DNA from: Sabellastarte sp. h YS-2021
Lineage: Eukaryota; Annelida; Polychaeta; Sabellida; Sabellidae
Direction of reading: 5' to 3'
NCBI GenBank assembly: GCA_964017235.1
Contig: OZ024938.1
Coordinates: 57,527,816 to 57,591,815 of the forward strand
DNA: 64,000 nt
In this document: piece by piece, positions 11,023-21,275 of the stretch
Layout of the letters: the number at the start of each line of letters is the position of its first letter
Position numbering within the stretch: position 1 is the stretch's first letter
The notes under the pieces: model-generated
What the model saw: the letters and a program-made list of their open reading frames with translations, nothing else
The model's database searches: none
Told to the model about the DNA's origin: nothing
Translations under genes and position numbers: made by a program

Positions 11023-13235
11023 TTCTCTCTGAGGTGCCTTAATTCTATCTGCCACCTCAACAGAGAATCCTCCTTGACCTTCTTGTAGGAGTCCAGATAC
11101 CAAGCATGGAGGTTCAGATACTCCAGATTCTTGTGGAATCTGAGACTGAAGGGTTGCTTCAGGAGATTGTACACTTGAGGAAGCCTCAGTGGAACCTTGG
11201 CTGACAATTCCACCAGATCCCAAAACCAAGGCATCCCCGGCCACCCTGGTGCTATCACAATGACTCTGCACCTGTAGGTGATCATTTTCTGAACTAACTG
11301 AGGAAGGATGGCTACTGGACAAAAAGCATAGGCGTCCAGAGCCTCCCAAGAGATGTTCAATGCATCTATCTGCCAGGCCTTGTCGTCTGGGACAGGAGAT
11401 ACGTAGGTTGGAAGCTTGGCATTCAAGCTGGTGGCAAACAGATCCACCATTGGCTTGTGCCAAACTTGGCAAATTCCTTGAAAGACCTGAGGATGCAAAG
11501 ACCACTCCGTCTGAATGGCCTTGTCCCTCCTGGACAGGGAATCTGCTATCACATTGAGATTCCCTGGAATATGTCTGGCCCTGATCTGGATCTCCCTGGC
11601 ATTGGACCAAGCCAGAATTCTCCACATCAAAGCACACAGTTCGAAGGAGTGAGTGCCTCCTTCCTTGTTGATATAGGAGACCACAGTTGAGTTGTCTGAA
11701 GAAACCAACACTATTTTTTGCCTTAATTGTCCTTGAAAATGTTTCAGAGCTAGAAAAACAGCTTTCAGTTCCAAAATATTGATATGGAAGTCTTTTTCTG
11801 ATGGCTGCCAGAACCCACTTACAGTACAATTGTTCAAGTGAGCCCCCCAACCCTTCTCTGATGCATCTGTGAACATCAGAATGTTGTGTTCTTTCTGATG
11901 CAGATTCGAACCCTTGAGTAAGTTTTGAGGATCCATCCACCAAGCCAGATGGTCCTTTATCAACTGAGAAATTGGGACCACCTTGTCCAATGACTGGGGA
12001 AACTGCCAGTTGGTCTTCAGAAACCACTGAAACGGTCTCATATGGATCCGACCCAAAGGAACTGTTTTCTCCATGGAAGCCATGACCCCAATTAGTGACA
12101 TGAGCTTCCTTGGAGTAGTGTTGTGACCTTGCAAAATGGAAACTGCCAACATTTTGAGCTTGTCCAATTGCTTTTGATTTGGGTAGACCAAACCTTCTCG
12201 AAGGTTGAACCGATAACCCAGAAACTCGAGATCCTGAGTTGGATTGAGTTCTGATTTTTTCAAATTGACAATCCAACCCAACTTTCCGACTAGACTGATC
12301 AATTTTTGAACATCCCGAGCACAAGAATCCGGATCTTTGGCCCTCACCAGCCAATCGTCCAAATACTGATGGATTCGAACCCCTTGTGAAAGAGCTATGA
12401 ACTTGACCTCCTTCACCACTCGAGTGAACTCCAATGGAGCTGTCGCAATCCCAAAGGGTAGGGCTCTGAACTGGTACGCCTGACCCTGTACATGAAAGCG
12501 CAGATACTTTTGAAACTTTTGGTGTATGGGTACATGAAAATAAGCATCGGTGAGATCTATGGAAGCCACCCACTCGCCTGCTTGAAGAGAAGCCCGAATG
12601 ACTTCTGCAGTTTCCATTTTGAAAGTGGGAACATGTAAGAATGTATTTACCACACTGAGATCTATTACTGGTCGCCATTTGTTTTCTGGTTTTGGAACCA
12701 GAAACAAACGACTGTAGAATCCGAGAGAGTTCTTGTTTTGAACCGGAACCACTGCCCTTTTTTGAACCATTTGTTGAACCGCCTCCAGCAAAGCTTTTTG
12801 CTTCACTGGAGCCGAATAACTGCTTTTGATGGTCGGAAACCGGGTCAGAGGTGGTTTTTCTTTGAATGGAAGACAATAGCCCTGTTTCAGAACAAGAACT
12901 ACCCTCGGATGCACCTTGAAACTTTCCCATACTTTCCAATAACCTTGTAAACGGGAACCAGGAAACTTTGTGCTTACCTCCATGCAGTCACTTCCTCCTG
13001 CCCCTACCCCCTCGGGCAGAGCCTCTGTTAGAATTGTAGGAACCAGACTGTCTTTTGTTCTGATCACCTTGCTTGTTTTGCTGACGAAAATTCTGAAACG
13101 CAGCATTGTGGTACCTGTTTTGTGACTGATCTTTCTTGGAATCTGCGAAATTTCGGGAACCATAAGATTCACTTCTGTGTTTCTTGAAAGCCGGCTCCCG
13201 GTTGATTTGACTCCATTGGATGAAGTTCTGTTCAA
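10926..13235 (-). CDS. DIRS reverse transcriptase-RNase H polyprotein
   Basis: Copies the element RNA into DNA and degrades the template. In this 769-codon frame, RT motifs run from about residue 170 to 345: VPKPENKWRPVIDLS, SIDLTDAYFHVPI (Asp 227 and 230), ALPFGIATAPLEF, and the catalytic YLDD at 291-294. RNase H follows: FTDASEKGWGAH (Asp 457), ILELKAV (Glu 489), SSDNSTVV (Asp 514) and NVIADSLSR (Asp 565). The sequence after that (DLFATSLNAKLP and beyond) resembles the conserved region downstream of RNase H in DIRS elements. The first ~110 residues overlap the Gag-like frame and look less protein-like, so the functional start is uncertain. The catalytic motifs look intact and I see no internal stop. 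Confidence 0.93.
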   Translation of the reverse strand: MNRTSSNGVKSTGSRLSRNTEVNLMVPEISQIPRKISHKTGTTMLRFRIFVSKTSKVIRTKDSLVPTILTEALPEGVGAGGSDCMEVSTKFPGSRLQGYWKVWESFKVHPRVVLVLKQGYCLPFKEKPPLTRFPTIKSSYSAPVKQKALLEAVQQMVQKRAVVPVQNKNSLGFYSRLFLVPKPENKWRPVIDLSVVNTFLHVPTFKMETAEVIRASLQAGEWVASIDLTDAYFHVPIHQKFQKYLRFHVQGQAYQFRALPFGIATAPLEFTRVVKEVKFIALSQGVRIHQYLDDWLVRAKDPDSCARDVQKLISLVGKLGWIVNLKKSELNPTQDLEFLGYRFNLREGLVYPNQKQLDKLKMLAVSILQGHNTTPRKLMSLIGVMASMEKTVPLGRIHMRPFQWFLKTNWQFPQSLDKVVPISQLIKDHLAWWMDPQNLLKGSNLHQKEHNILMFTDASEKGWGAHLNNCTVSGFWQPSEKDFHINILELKAVFLALKHFQGQLRQKIVLVSSDNSTVVSYINKEGGTHSFELCALMWRILAWSNAREIQIRARHIPGNLNVIADSLSRRDKAIQTEWSLHPQVFQGICQVWHKPMVDLFATSLNAKLPTYVSPVPDDKAWQIDALNISWEALDAYAFCPVAILPQLVQKMITYRCRVIVIAPGWPGMPWFWDLVELSAKVPLRLPQVYNLLKQPFSLRFHKNLEYLNLHAWYLDSYKKVKEDSLLRWQIELRHLRENPQGEYMIQGGPYFKSGPRRIRWMSQNQLFLR

Positions 13236-14736
13236 CCTCAGACAACACTTTAGAATTAAATAATTCTTTCTTGGTCAAAGAAGCATTTCTGAGTCTAGCA
13301 ATATCCTTATCTGTCACATCTCTATGACACAGTTTGAGAAAATTGTCCCTTCTATTCAGCAACATATTAGAAGCCAAAGACATTGAAGTATCCAAAACAT
13401 CATCCAGGGCCTTACCCAAGCACCCCATAGTGGTAGACTGGAGATGAAGACAATTTTGCCAGAAATTCATACTTTGTTGAATGTCTTCTTGATCCACTGA
13501 CTCCTTCATCTTAGACACCTCCGAAAACATTTCATTTGTAGACTTTTCAATTGCAGACTTAAACCAAAACACATGATTCAAAATCTGAATAGTCTCCCTA
13601 GAAACCGATTCCCAAGCCAAGTTCTGTTTCATTGGAGTGACAACTGAGGTAGGAGCTTGATAGGGAGAAGCTGCAATATTCTTGAAAGCATCCTGAATCC
13701 TAGGAGCAGCTAGAGAAAAAGATTGAGGAGATACTTGATAAAAGCGCATTTGAGGCTTTGGAAAAGACAAAAACTGTCCTTTAGACAAAGGAGGGTGATG
13801 GGGATCATTGTCATCCACATTACTACTTCCTAATGCTGAAAACTCTTTATATTTCCAAAGTTCTACCAAAGGTTGAGCCGGAGGCAAAGCCATTGACTGT
13901 TGTGCAGACTTTTTAACCTGATCCCTTCCAGAAAACACTGAGGGAGGTACAAAGCATTCCACATCCTTGACTTCCAGATCCAACCACTTTTTAATGGTTT
14001 CTAAAGTCTCAGAATAAGCTGGAGAATCATCCTCCAAAGAGGTAATTTCACCTTGTTCCACATCCGGATCCGGTTCATCAGAAGATTGAGACAAAGTCCT
14101 CTTCCTAGAAGAAACCAAACCGGTTTCCTGATGAGTGTGAGAAGCCGAAGCTTGCTGTTCAAACTCTGTCCTAGTCAGAGTGGCTGACCTTCTCTCCAGT
14201 CGACCGGGAAGCACAGACGAACTGGCAGAAGCCGAAGCTTTAGAAATCTCCACCGGTTGCTTAGCAACCTGTAAACTGTCCCTGCCAGAGTTACGACTGC
14301 TGACAGTTTCAGTCCCTTTCTGCTCTAAATTCTGCAATCTTTGAGAAAAAGAAGCAAATTGAGTAAAAAACCTGTCCAACTTGTCTTCTAAAGACTTATT
14401 CTTTTGAGAAGAAATAGCTTGAGAAGCCACAGAAGCCGCAGATTCGTCCTCATCCAACAAAGAATCATCAATGTTCACCTCTTTATTGTTATCCACAAAA
14501 ACAGAAGAATTCTGATCCTTCTTGCTTTTATATCTGTTCCTATTCTTAATTTTCTTCTTCTGTTCTTCAGAAAACGAGGAACAAACAAGGCAATCTGAAG
14601 AATTAGCACAGGGGTCGTCACCCTTATAGTCATCTCTGCATTTAGGACAATAATGGTGGTCGTCCCAATCTGCCATAAAATGGCCACAAAAAGAACTTTT
14701 CCTTTGTCCTTTCTTAACTTTATCCTGAGTAGACAT
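12988..14736 (-). CDS. DIRS Gag-like protein (ORF1)
   Basis: A 582-residue protein at the 5' end of the element. The N-terminus holds a Cys/His cluster (C17, H19, H27-28, C30, C33, C43, C49, C52) that could bind zinc, followed by a basic stretch (KKKIKNRNRYKSKK). The middle is Ser/Gln/Glu-rich and low in complexity. The C-terminus is Arg/Gly/Asn-rich, ending GSARGGRGRRK, as in many RNA-binding capsid-like proteins. The ATG at 14736 is preceded by an untranslated leader of about 290 bp that includes the terminal repeat. Its end overlaps the RT frame by 248 bp. Assignment as Gag rests on position and composition; there is no retroviral CCHC knuckle. Confidence 0.8.
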   Translation of the reverse strand: MSTQDKVKKGQRKSSFCGHFMADWDDHHYCPKCRDDYKGDDPCANSSDCLVCSSFSEEQKKKIKNRNRYKSKKDQNSSVFVDNNKEVNIDDSLLDEDESAASVASQAISSQKNKSLEDKLDRFFTQFASFSQRLQNLEQKGTETVSSRNSGRDSLQVAKQPVEISKASASASSSVLPGRLERRSATLTRTEFEQQASASHTHQETGLVSSRKRTLSQSSDEPDPDVEQGEITSLEDDSPAYSETLETIKKWLDLEVKDVECFVPPSVFSGRDQVKKSAQQSMALPPAQPLVELWKYKEFSALGSSNVDDNDPHHPPLSKGQFLSFPKPQMRFYQVSPQSFSLAAPRIQDAFKNIAASPYQAPTSVVTPMKQNLAWESVSRETIQILNHVFWFKSAIEKSTNEMFSEVSKMKESVDQEDIQQSMNFWQNCLHLQSTTMGCLGKALDDVLDTSMSLASNMLLNRRDNFLKLCHRDVTDKDIARLRNASLTKKELFNSKVLSEVEQNFIQWSQINREPAFKKHRSESYGSRNFADSKKDQSQNRYHNAAFQNFRQQNKQGDQNKRQSGSYNSNRGSARGGRGRRK

Positions 14737-14842
14737 TGTTAAAACAGATGCCTTACCTCAGAACAAACACAATCCACAATAAATCCACAAAACTTCCACA
14801 AAAAACGAATATTTCCAAAACACATCCACACTCAAGGATGGC

Positions 14843-15009
14843 CAACAAAAACAATGAATGGCGCCTATTGGCGTGGTCACATGACCATTGGGGGGCTTCC
14901 TACTTCCACACTCACTCACTGGCTTCTTAAGGTAGTATAAAACGTTTCTCAACGTTGGCCAGTGAGTTGGATGGCACCAACAAATAGCTATGGTCAGGAA
15001 ATGGTAAGT
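14843..15009 (+). repeat. DIRS right inverted terminal repeat
   Basis: The inverse complement of 9317-9483. It precedes the element's 5' outer edge (15010-15027). Being 5' of the Gag-like frame, it probably carries the promoter, although I cannot point to a specific TATA or initiator element. Confidence 0.9.
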
Positions 15010-15322
15010 GTATTTTTCGCAATAAAAACAGCAACATAAGGTGAGTAGAGGTAAATGGAGGTTTTCTCTTGGTGACACAGGTTTGTACTACTGTCATCCC
15101 ACTGTCATTCCACTGTTATTTACAGTAGCACAACATGTCAAATCAGTGGCCATGCACATCATACCTTATGGAAGCACCAACCCCTCGGAAGATTATGAGG
15201 CATCCTGGGAGGCGGTTCTGCCACCGAGTAAAACTTCTATTAGCGTGACATATCGCCTGTAGTGTAAATGGGGTATTAGAGGTTAGAGGTGTAATGTCTT
15301 ACAAGTTAAATAATCATATTTA

Positions 15323-15552
15323 TTTTGTTATTTATTTATTCAGTTTGTTACTGTACTTCATGTCTAGTATGTTATTAGTTATACGGTGACGTGCAGTTAC
15401 AAGGGCAGAGGAAACCAGTACATACAGTTGGTCAAGGTTCTGTATCAATGGCAAAGAACTACCAGCTTTCCCACATGAGGTCCGGCCGGGATTCAAACTC
15501 TGAACTCTGAGGTGGGAGGCGAGTGTGTTACCACTGTGCCACCATGGCCTCG
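15323..15552 (-). repeat. SINE-2 (tRNA-derived)
   Basis: On the plus strand an A/T tail (TTATTTATTTATT) is followed by the inverted SINE-2 body: GCAGAGGAAACCAGTACATA, CTACCAGCTTTCCCAC, box-B-like GGGATTCAAACTC, and box-A-like TTACCACTGTGCCACCATGG. CATATTTA on both flanks (15315-15322 and 15553-15560) is a likely target-site duplication. Confidence 0.8.
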
Positions 15553-15560
15553 CATATTTA

Positions 15561-17709
15561 ATTGGCGTAACCCCATATTTCAACTCATTGAAAAAGTGTT
15601 ACCATGACAGATGGTTCTAGCCGATAGAGTGAAGTACTGCACACTAGTAGTATGCACTCTTGGGTCATCCCAATGGATCAATGGATAACTATCGACTTTC
15701 TAATAAATCTTTTGTAGTTGATCTCTATCACAAGACAAACTCCAAAAGGGCGTTGCACACAAGGACAGTGTGGCAAGTTCAAGTACGAAAAGTATGCAAA
15801 GTTTACTGACAGAAGTGTGGCAATACATGGGCGAATGAGGGATCATATAAACTGTTGGCTAAATTTCAGGTAATTTGACTGGAGTTTAAGGCAAAACACA
15901 TATAATGGTTGATCTATGCTGCACCAAATGGGTATATTCTGATCTTATCTTCAACATTTTCCATTCTTATTGAAAATAGCTCGTCCAAAAATGTGTTGAT
16001 TAGTTCAAACCTCTCCCACTTTTTGTTCAATATTCAGTTTCTCTACCTTTTATGCTGCAATAGCAACTAATGACTATTCCATTGTGTTGTATTCATCAGC
16101 TTATTGTTCACTCTAACCCAAGCACCTGAAAACACAAACTTAATCATCCAATACCACTGACTAATTCTTCCACAAATTGTAATTGCTAAATAATTAACAA
16201 TATTCCTTATTCACCTTGCATTGAGGGATAAATTCAGCAGCAGCATCAAACTGGTTTCCTGGTGTATTTGGAAGTGACTTAAAAGTACTAGTCACTCTTT
16301 TACAGCAAATATTAACGATTTATTTTAAAAATTCAGGTGGCACTTGAAATAAAATATTCATACATTGTTAGATCCTGGAGGGATTAATATCCAGATAAAG
16401 CACAATGTGAACAGTCCTGTTGATTTCTACCAACCACCGAATCTGTATATTCAGATTCTTTGCAGTGTGAATCTGCCATAAGTGTCAATGCTGTTGTGAG
16501 CAGATTTTTGGCAGTTTGGCAAATTAAACAAGATCAGTGCCATGTGCCACAGATATCAAAGTTGAGGTACTACCACAACATCAAAGAAACAATAACCTTT
16601 TTGTATATGTCTAGTTTTTTTTAGTTTATGCTTTTTGATTGCAGACATCCAAAGTCAGCAACATAACCTTTGAAGCATCTGTATCAGAAGATCCCAATAA
16701 AGATATAGAAACTAATTGGTGAATTTCCTGGGACATCTCATTTCAAAGGTTATCCTATCTTTGTTTTAATTGTGTTTCTACAATGGCCAACTTCTTTTGT
16801 AAAAGATACATAGTCCTGTTATGACTGTTTCAAAGAGTCTGTACGATTATTATCATTGTTTCTATTGTTAGCTCCGCCCAACAAGTTATGTTTGTCAATG
16901 TTTGTGGTTACTCCAAAAATAAAGAACTCATTTTTGGGGGGTAAGATACAAAGAAATCCTAAATTTTCAAAAGGTCGTATTTGAAATTGGATTGGCCTTG
17001 AGAAACATGTATGCTTGTGCAGCTAAACTTTTACTGCTGTGACTGTTTGGGTGTGTCTTATTGCTTCTAAATAGATACTTGAGATATGTTACCTCTAAAC
17101 AAACTTATTACAACAAAAAAAATATTTTCCTGTGACCTTTAAGCTTTCTGATTGGCATTACTCAAACAGTTATGAACAGATGTCTTTATGAATTTTATAT
17201 GTGTAGGGCCTGGGCAAAGGAAGAAGTGGTTATATTTTCTGAAAAATCTGGATCATATTCTACATACAAAAATTTCCTTAGTTTATGAAAGTGCCCCCCT
17301 TGGCAGAGACTCGCAGACACATTACGAGTACTTTATGAGTACTTTCTATTACTATCATTTTAATACAAACTAATGGCAGCATTTATTTCATTATAACACA
17401 TAATGTAATGTGCAGAAAACAAGAACGTGACCATAGTTTGTTAGTCCGTTGACACAGTCAATTTGAGTCAGAAACACGTAGCAGAAATATGGTGGACATG
17501 CACTGTGAAAAATAAAGTCAACTGCACAAGGCTGATAATGTTCAAGCAAGTTTGATATTTTGTGGGAGGCTGTGCTCCACATTCCAGGAATGTTAGCAAA
17601 ACAACAATCAAAATGAATCTTGACTTTTAACCTGGGGATTAAATACAAAGAGTTATAATAAATGTTTAAACCACATTGGGAAAATTATTGACTTATGTTC
17701 ACACTGTAA
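15561..17709. other. non-coding stretch, no gene recognised
   Basis: About 2.1 kb of AT-rich sequence without recognisable coding, RNA or repeat structure. Open frames are short and unlike known proteins. Confidence 0.5.
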
Positions 17710-17712
17710 TTA

Positions 17713-18598
17713 GGGGCCAGTTACACATAGCCGGAGGCACCACTGATTTACCCCACGGTTCCATATATGGTAACTGATAGGAATGCACAAGGGATGGGGG
17801 TGGTCATGTAAAAGATTTACATGACCACCCCCATGGATCTTAAACGGTCTCCTACGGACCACTATGGAATGCTACGGACAGGTGTGCAAATGGAAAGATT
17901 GCACCAAGGATTGGTCTTATGGCTGTTTTTCAATCCGCAAACCCTTTCCATGTCTGTCCGTAGCAGATCTGTAGCTCTGTCAATGTTTTTTATGGGTATG
18001 TTTTACCACGGAAGCGTCAAGGATGTAAGAGATGCCACAAGGACATCCAGGATGGGTATAAGGACAATAAGGACAGTCACGGAAGTGCTACAGATGAGAT
18101 ACTTACAGACTGCTACGGAACGCTACGACCAGGTGTGCGGATGAAAAGATCGCACCAAGGATTGGTTCTATGGCTGTTTGTTAATCCGTAAACTCTTTCT
18201 GTGTCAGTCCGTAGCAGATCCATAGCAGATCCGCCAATGTTTTTATGGGCATTTTTTGCTGTGGAAGCATCAAGGATGTAAGGGATGCATCAATGGCAAC
18301 AAAGATGGGTATACAAACAATGAGGACAGTCACGGAAGAACTATGGATGAGATACAGAATAGCTACGGATAGCAATTACAGATAAGATCTACAAAGCCTT
18401 TACGGAAAAATCAAGCAGTTTGATTTTTCTGTGGCATCCCCACAAACACATGGCATCCATGGCAGAAGCCACAAGGACATTATGGACATTACAGATTGCT
18501 GTACGGGCGAAAAAGATGATCCGAAAATCACTCAACATTTTCCAAATAAGGCATCCTACTGCGATCTGGCCGTACATCCGGCTATGTGTAACTGGGGT
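17713..18598 (+). mobile_element. PIF/Harbinger-like MITE, copy 3, internally duplicated
   Basis: Starts GGGGCCAGTTACACATAGCC and ends GGCTATGTGTAACTGGGGT, with TTA on both sides (17710-17712 and 18599-18601). It is the longest copy because an internal segment of about 250 bp is repeated in tandem: GGTGTGCAAATG...GCACCAAGGATTGG near 17880 recurs near 18130. Open frames inside are by-products of the repeat. Confidence 0.8.
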
Positions 18599-18799
18599 TT
18601 AAAGACTCTTAAGCCAAGACATGAGACCAGTAGTAGAGGCCAAATCAGCTGAAAAATTTCAGAAAAATATTGTAGTGGAGAGAAACACTCAGAGTTGAAC
18701 CATTTGAGACCTTACATCCCTATGAAAAGCTATGGGCATATTAAAATGGGCCACTGGCATAGCATGGGTTATTTGCATTGGAATACATGACCACATTAG

Positions 18800-18850
18800 T
18801 TTGACCCTAGAGTTCAAGGGTTAGGGTTCAAGTTCAAGGCTTAGGGTTCA
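18800..18850 (+). repeat. short tandem repeat, GTTCAAGGGTTAG-type
   Basis: Three to four imperfect units of AGTTCAAGGSTTAGGGTTCA. This is a local simple repeat, not a telomeric array. Confidence 0.6.
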
Positions 18851-18934
18851 AGTGTCTTCAACTGTATTTATGAGAATTTTTCATTTTATATAATAAAGTT
18901 TCTGTTTACATTTAGTACTCTAGTGTATACTGGC

Positions 18935-19215
18935 TTTTACCTTGAAGGCTGAAGTTTCTTTGCAGTTATAGGGAAAATTTTCAGTTCAGATAAGGAGTTT
19001 TAGTTTATATAATGTACTCATACATGTACTGACTTTTACAGAAGCATGCAGCTAAGAGTGTCTGATAAGCTTATATCTCATAACATGTATGGGTACTTTA
19101 TGAATATCAGATATCTGTGTGCCTGTTTGAAAAAGATATCATGCAAATTTGAGCCTTAAGCAAGGCTAACTTACTTTTGACATCAGTATACTGCTCAGTG
19201 AGCTAGCGACTCCTA
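18935..19215 (+). repeat. interspersed 'AGCCTT...AAGGCT' repeat
   Basis: This shares, in order, AAGGCTGAAGTTTCTTTGCA, TATAATGTACTCATACA, CTTTATGAATA, ATCTGTGTG and GCCTTAAGCAAGGCTA with 28447-29060, and with 31985-32235 in inverse. It is a family of roughly 300 bp with no coding potential. Class unknown. Confidence 0.55.
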
Positions 19216-19921
19216 ACATGCAAGAGTGCTTTAAGAGTACCAAATAGTTAGATGTAAATATAAAACCATATATGATACGTGCATAGTTTAAAGCAATGTT
19301 CTATGCTCTTGGGAGACAATTAAAATGATTTTAATCTTCTATTTTGCTTTGTTCACGACACTTGATTTTGTTCAGTTATTAAGAAACGAGTCTGAAAGTG
19401 ATAAATTGAAAAAAAAAATATTCCTGAGCCGAGAAAGGCTACCAGCTGATACGTTAAATGGAAAATTTTACAGTAAGTAATAAAAACTAGTATTCTTTAT
19501 GCGGGTGAAAAACTGTTGCAAACTATGTACATATAATGGCAATTTAATGGGAAAGATAAATTAATCTGGCAAACAGCTTTTCAGTTAATTCAGGGAGATA
19601 AGGTGTTGTACTCAAAGTTCCTTACATTCCTTGCTGTGCTTAAAATCATTCTTGGAATAAGAATCTCTTTATAAATATTATTTGTTGGTTTACAGATAAT
19701 AAATCAATAAAAGAAAGTGGATTATCTTCGACATATACGTTAATACATACATGTGTGTATGCCTGTCTAAATGGATTAGCTGTTGCTACAATATTGGTGA
19801 TATCTGAAACATATGTACATGTCTATTCTGGGAAAAAGCCAGACAAAGAGAAAAAGCCAACAGATCCCCAGTTCATTGATGAAAAAAGTATTGCTATCTC
19901 CGAGTTGGTTTACTAGCCTTT

Positions 19922-20625
19922 AGTAGAGGGCCATGGGTGTGCAGTGGTAACATACTCGCCTCCCACCTCTGAGGTTGGCGGTTCAAACCCTGGACCTAAT
20001 GCCAGGAAATTTGGTAGTTGCTTAGGGGCCAGTTACACATAGCCACAGCCACATAGCCACAGATCTGCTACAGAATGCTATGGACAGGTTTGCGGATGAA
20101 AAGATTGCACCAAGGATTAGTCTTATGAGTTTTTTTTTAATCCGCAAACCCAGTCTGTGTCAATCCGTAGCAGATCCGATTAGATGCAGCAATGTTTTTA
20201 TGGATATTTATTGCTGCGGAAGCGTCAAGGATGTAAGGGATGCCACAAGGATATCCAGGATGAGTTTACAGACAATAAGGACACTCACGGATGAGCTATG
20301 GATGAGATATGGAAGAGCTACAGATACTATGGTCCGTATGGACTTTACAGATAAATCAAACAGGTTTGATTTTTCCGTAACGTCCTAGGGATCTTATCTG
20401 ATCCTTGGCATGTCACTATGGATCGCAGCATGCCGCTACAGATCCCACAAGGACATTACGGATGTTAAGGATGATCGTACAGATGGAAAAGATGATCCGT
20501 AAATCACTCAACATTTTCCATATTACGAATGCTGCCGTGTTCTGCGACGTGGATGTCTAACTGGGGTCTTACCGATAGTTGGCAGCTTACAGTACAGAAC
20601 CTTGACCAACTGTATGTTGGCTAGT
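19922..20625 (+). repeat. SINE-2 split by a MITE
   Basis: The head and box B (GTGCAGTGGTAACATACTCG, then GGCGGTTCAAACCC) lie at 19922-20024. The remainder (CGATAGTTGGCAG, then CAGTACAGAACCTTGACCAA) resumes at 20572. The break falls in the phrase GTTGCTTACCGATAG, whose TTA is duplicated around the inserted MITE. Confidence 0.8.
20025..20568 (+). mobile_element. PIF/Harbinger-like MITE, copy 4, in a SINE
   Basis: A 544-bp copy starting GGGGCCAGTTACACATAGCC and ending TCTAACTGGGGTC, with TTA at 20022-20024 and 20569-20571. Because the host is a SINE of known sequence, the pre-insertion site can be read directly and the 3-bp TTA duplication is secure. It has no transposase; the interior consists of the family's TCCGTAGCAGATCC-like words. 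Confidence 0.85.
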
Positions 20626-20640
20626 ACACTAGTGTAGTTG

Positions 20641-21275
20641 GTAAACTTCATATTCCATTTGATGTATATGAACACACGAACTCATTATTTAGAAATATCT
20701 AGCATTAGAAAGGCTAGTGAACATAAACGTGTACTACAGCTAGACAGAAATACTTGAGGCCACATACTGATTTTATACACACAATGTCATCACCTCTGAT
20801 TCTTGTTCAAATGTGTGAAAATAATACCAGTAAAAGAGCTTCAGGCTCTGAACTCAACGGTCAAGGAAAAACTGGTAATTGTGTTTTTAAACACATGGTG
20901 AAATCACAGAATGAGAATTGTTACTTATATCTTTGGATCAACAAATAGCTCAGTCTCCCCAATAATGTTTCCTTGGAATAAATGAACAGTTAGTTAACTC
21001 ATACTGTGCATAACCATTAGATATATATTCCTTGTTAACTGATATGTGTTATATTGAATCAGAAAAAAGAACGCTTAATAGATGGTATATATGTCACACA
21101 GAGTATATTTGTTATTGGATGTCAAATGTTAAAGCTGGGTTTCTACATCCTTTTCAAGTGCTCATATTTGCCAATTATATTTCACTATTTGACTCATTGT
21201 GTTTGGTTTTAAATGTGTACTCAACAACAAAAAATATTGCTCTTTTAACAACGTATCCTGAATTGAATGTATGGG
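20641..21275. other. non-coding stretch, no gene recognised
   Basis: Nothing recognised. Open frames of 64 and 126 codons are present; the second runs into the SINE at 21276. Confidence 0.45.

Larger units (their letters stand above)
9276..15027 (-). mobile_element. complete DIRS-type tyrosine-recombinase retrotransposon
   Basis: A 5.75-kb element read on the minus strand. The structure is diagnostic of DIRS elements: inverted terminal repeats, an internal complementary region holding the complements of both outer ends head to tail, no target duplication, and overlapping frames for a Gag-like protein, RT-RNase H and a tyrosine recombinase instead of an integrase. I placed the ends where the internal complementary region stops matching each flank (TTGAAAAAT on the left, GCAATAAAA on the right). 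Bases 9645-10029 lie between the recombinase stop and that region; a 90-residue open frame there (9706-9978) looks incidental. All three protein frames are open, so the copy may be young and possibly competent. Confidence 0.93.
9023..15279. mobile_element. short-TIR DNA element split by the DIRS insertion
   Basis: CTAATACCCCATTCACACTG at 9023 is matched, inverted, by a sequence ending at 15279 (inverted reading CTAATACCCCATTTACACTA). The TIRs agree at about 23 of 26 positions. Removing the DIRS element (9276-15027) leaves about 505 bp, split almost equally at 253 and 252 bp. That is consistent with a MITE disrupted near its middle. A TA dinucleotide at each edge could be the target duplication, but the exact end is uncertain. 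Confidence 0.6.

Noticed and set aside
11023-12939. First ~640 codons of the long recombinase frame (Ser/Gln-rich)
   Set aside because: This stretch lies over the RT-RNase H gene in another frame and has the low-complexity look of an out-of-frame translation. Only the C-terminal ~330 residues are domain-like.
18795-18850. TTAGGG-containing tandem words suggesting a telomere-like array
   Set aside because: Only three or four imperfect units with a longer GTTCAAGGGTTAG period; not a telomeric repeat.
17821-20388. Similar open frames (RISRMS..., FLCQSVADP...) in several places
   Set aside because: They recur because they lie in copies of one non-autonomous MITE. The similarity is at DNA level and the frames are broken differently in each copy.
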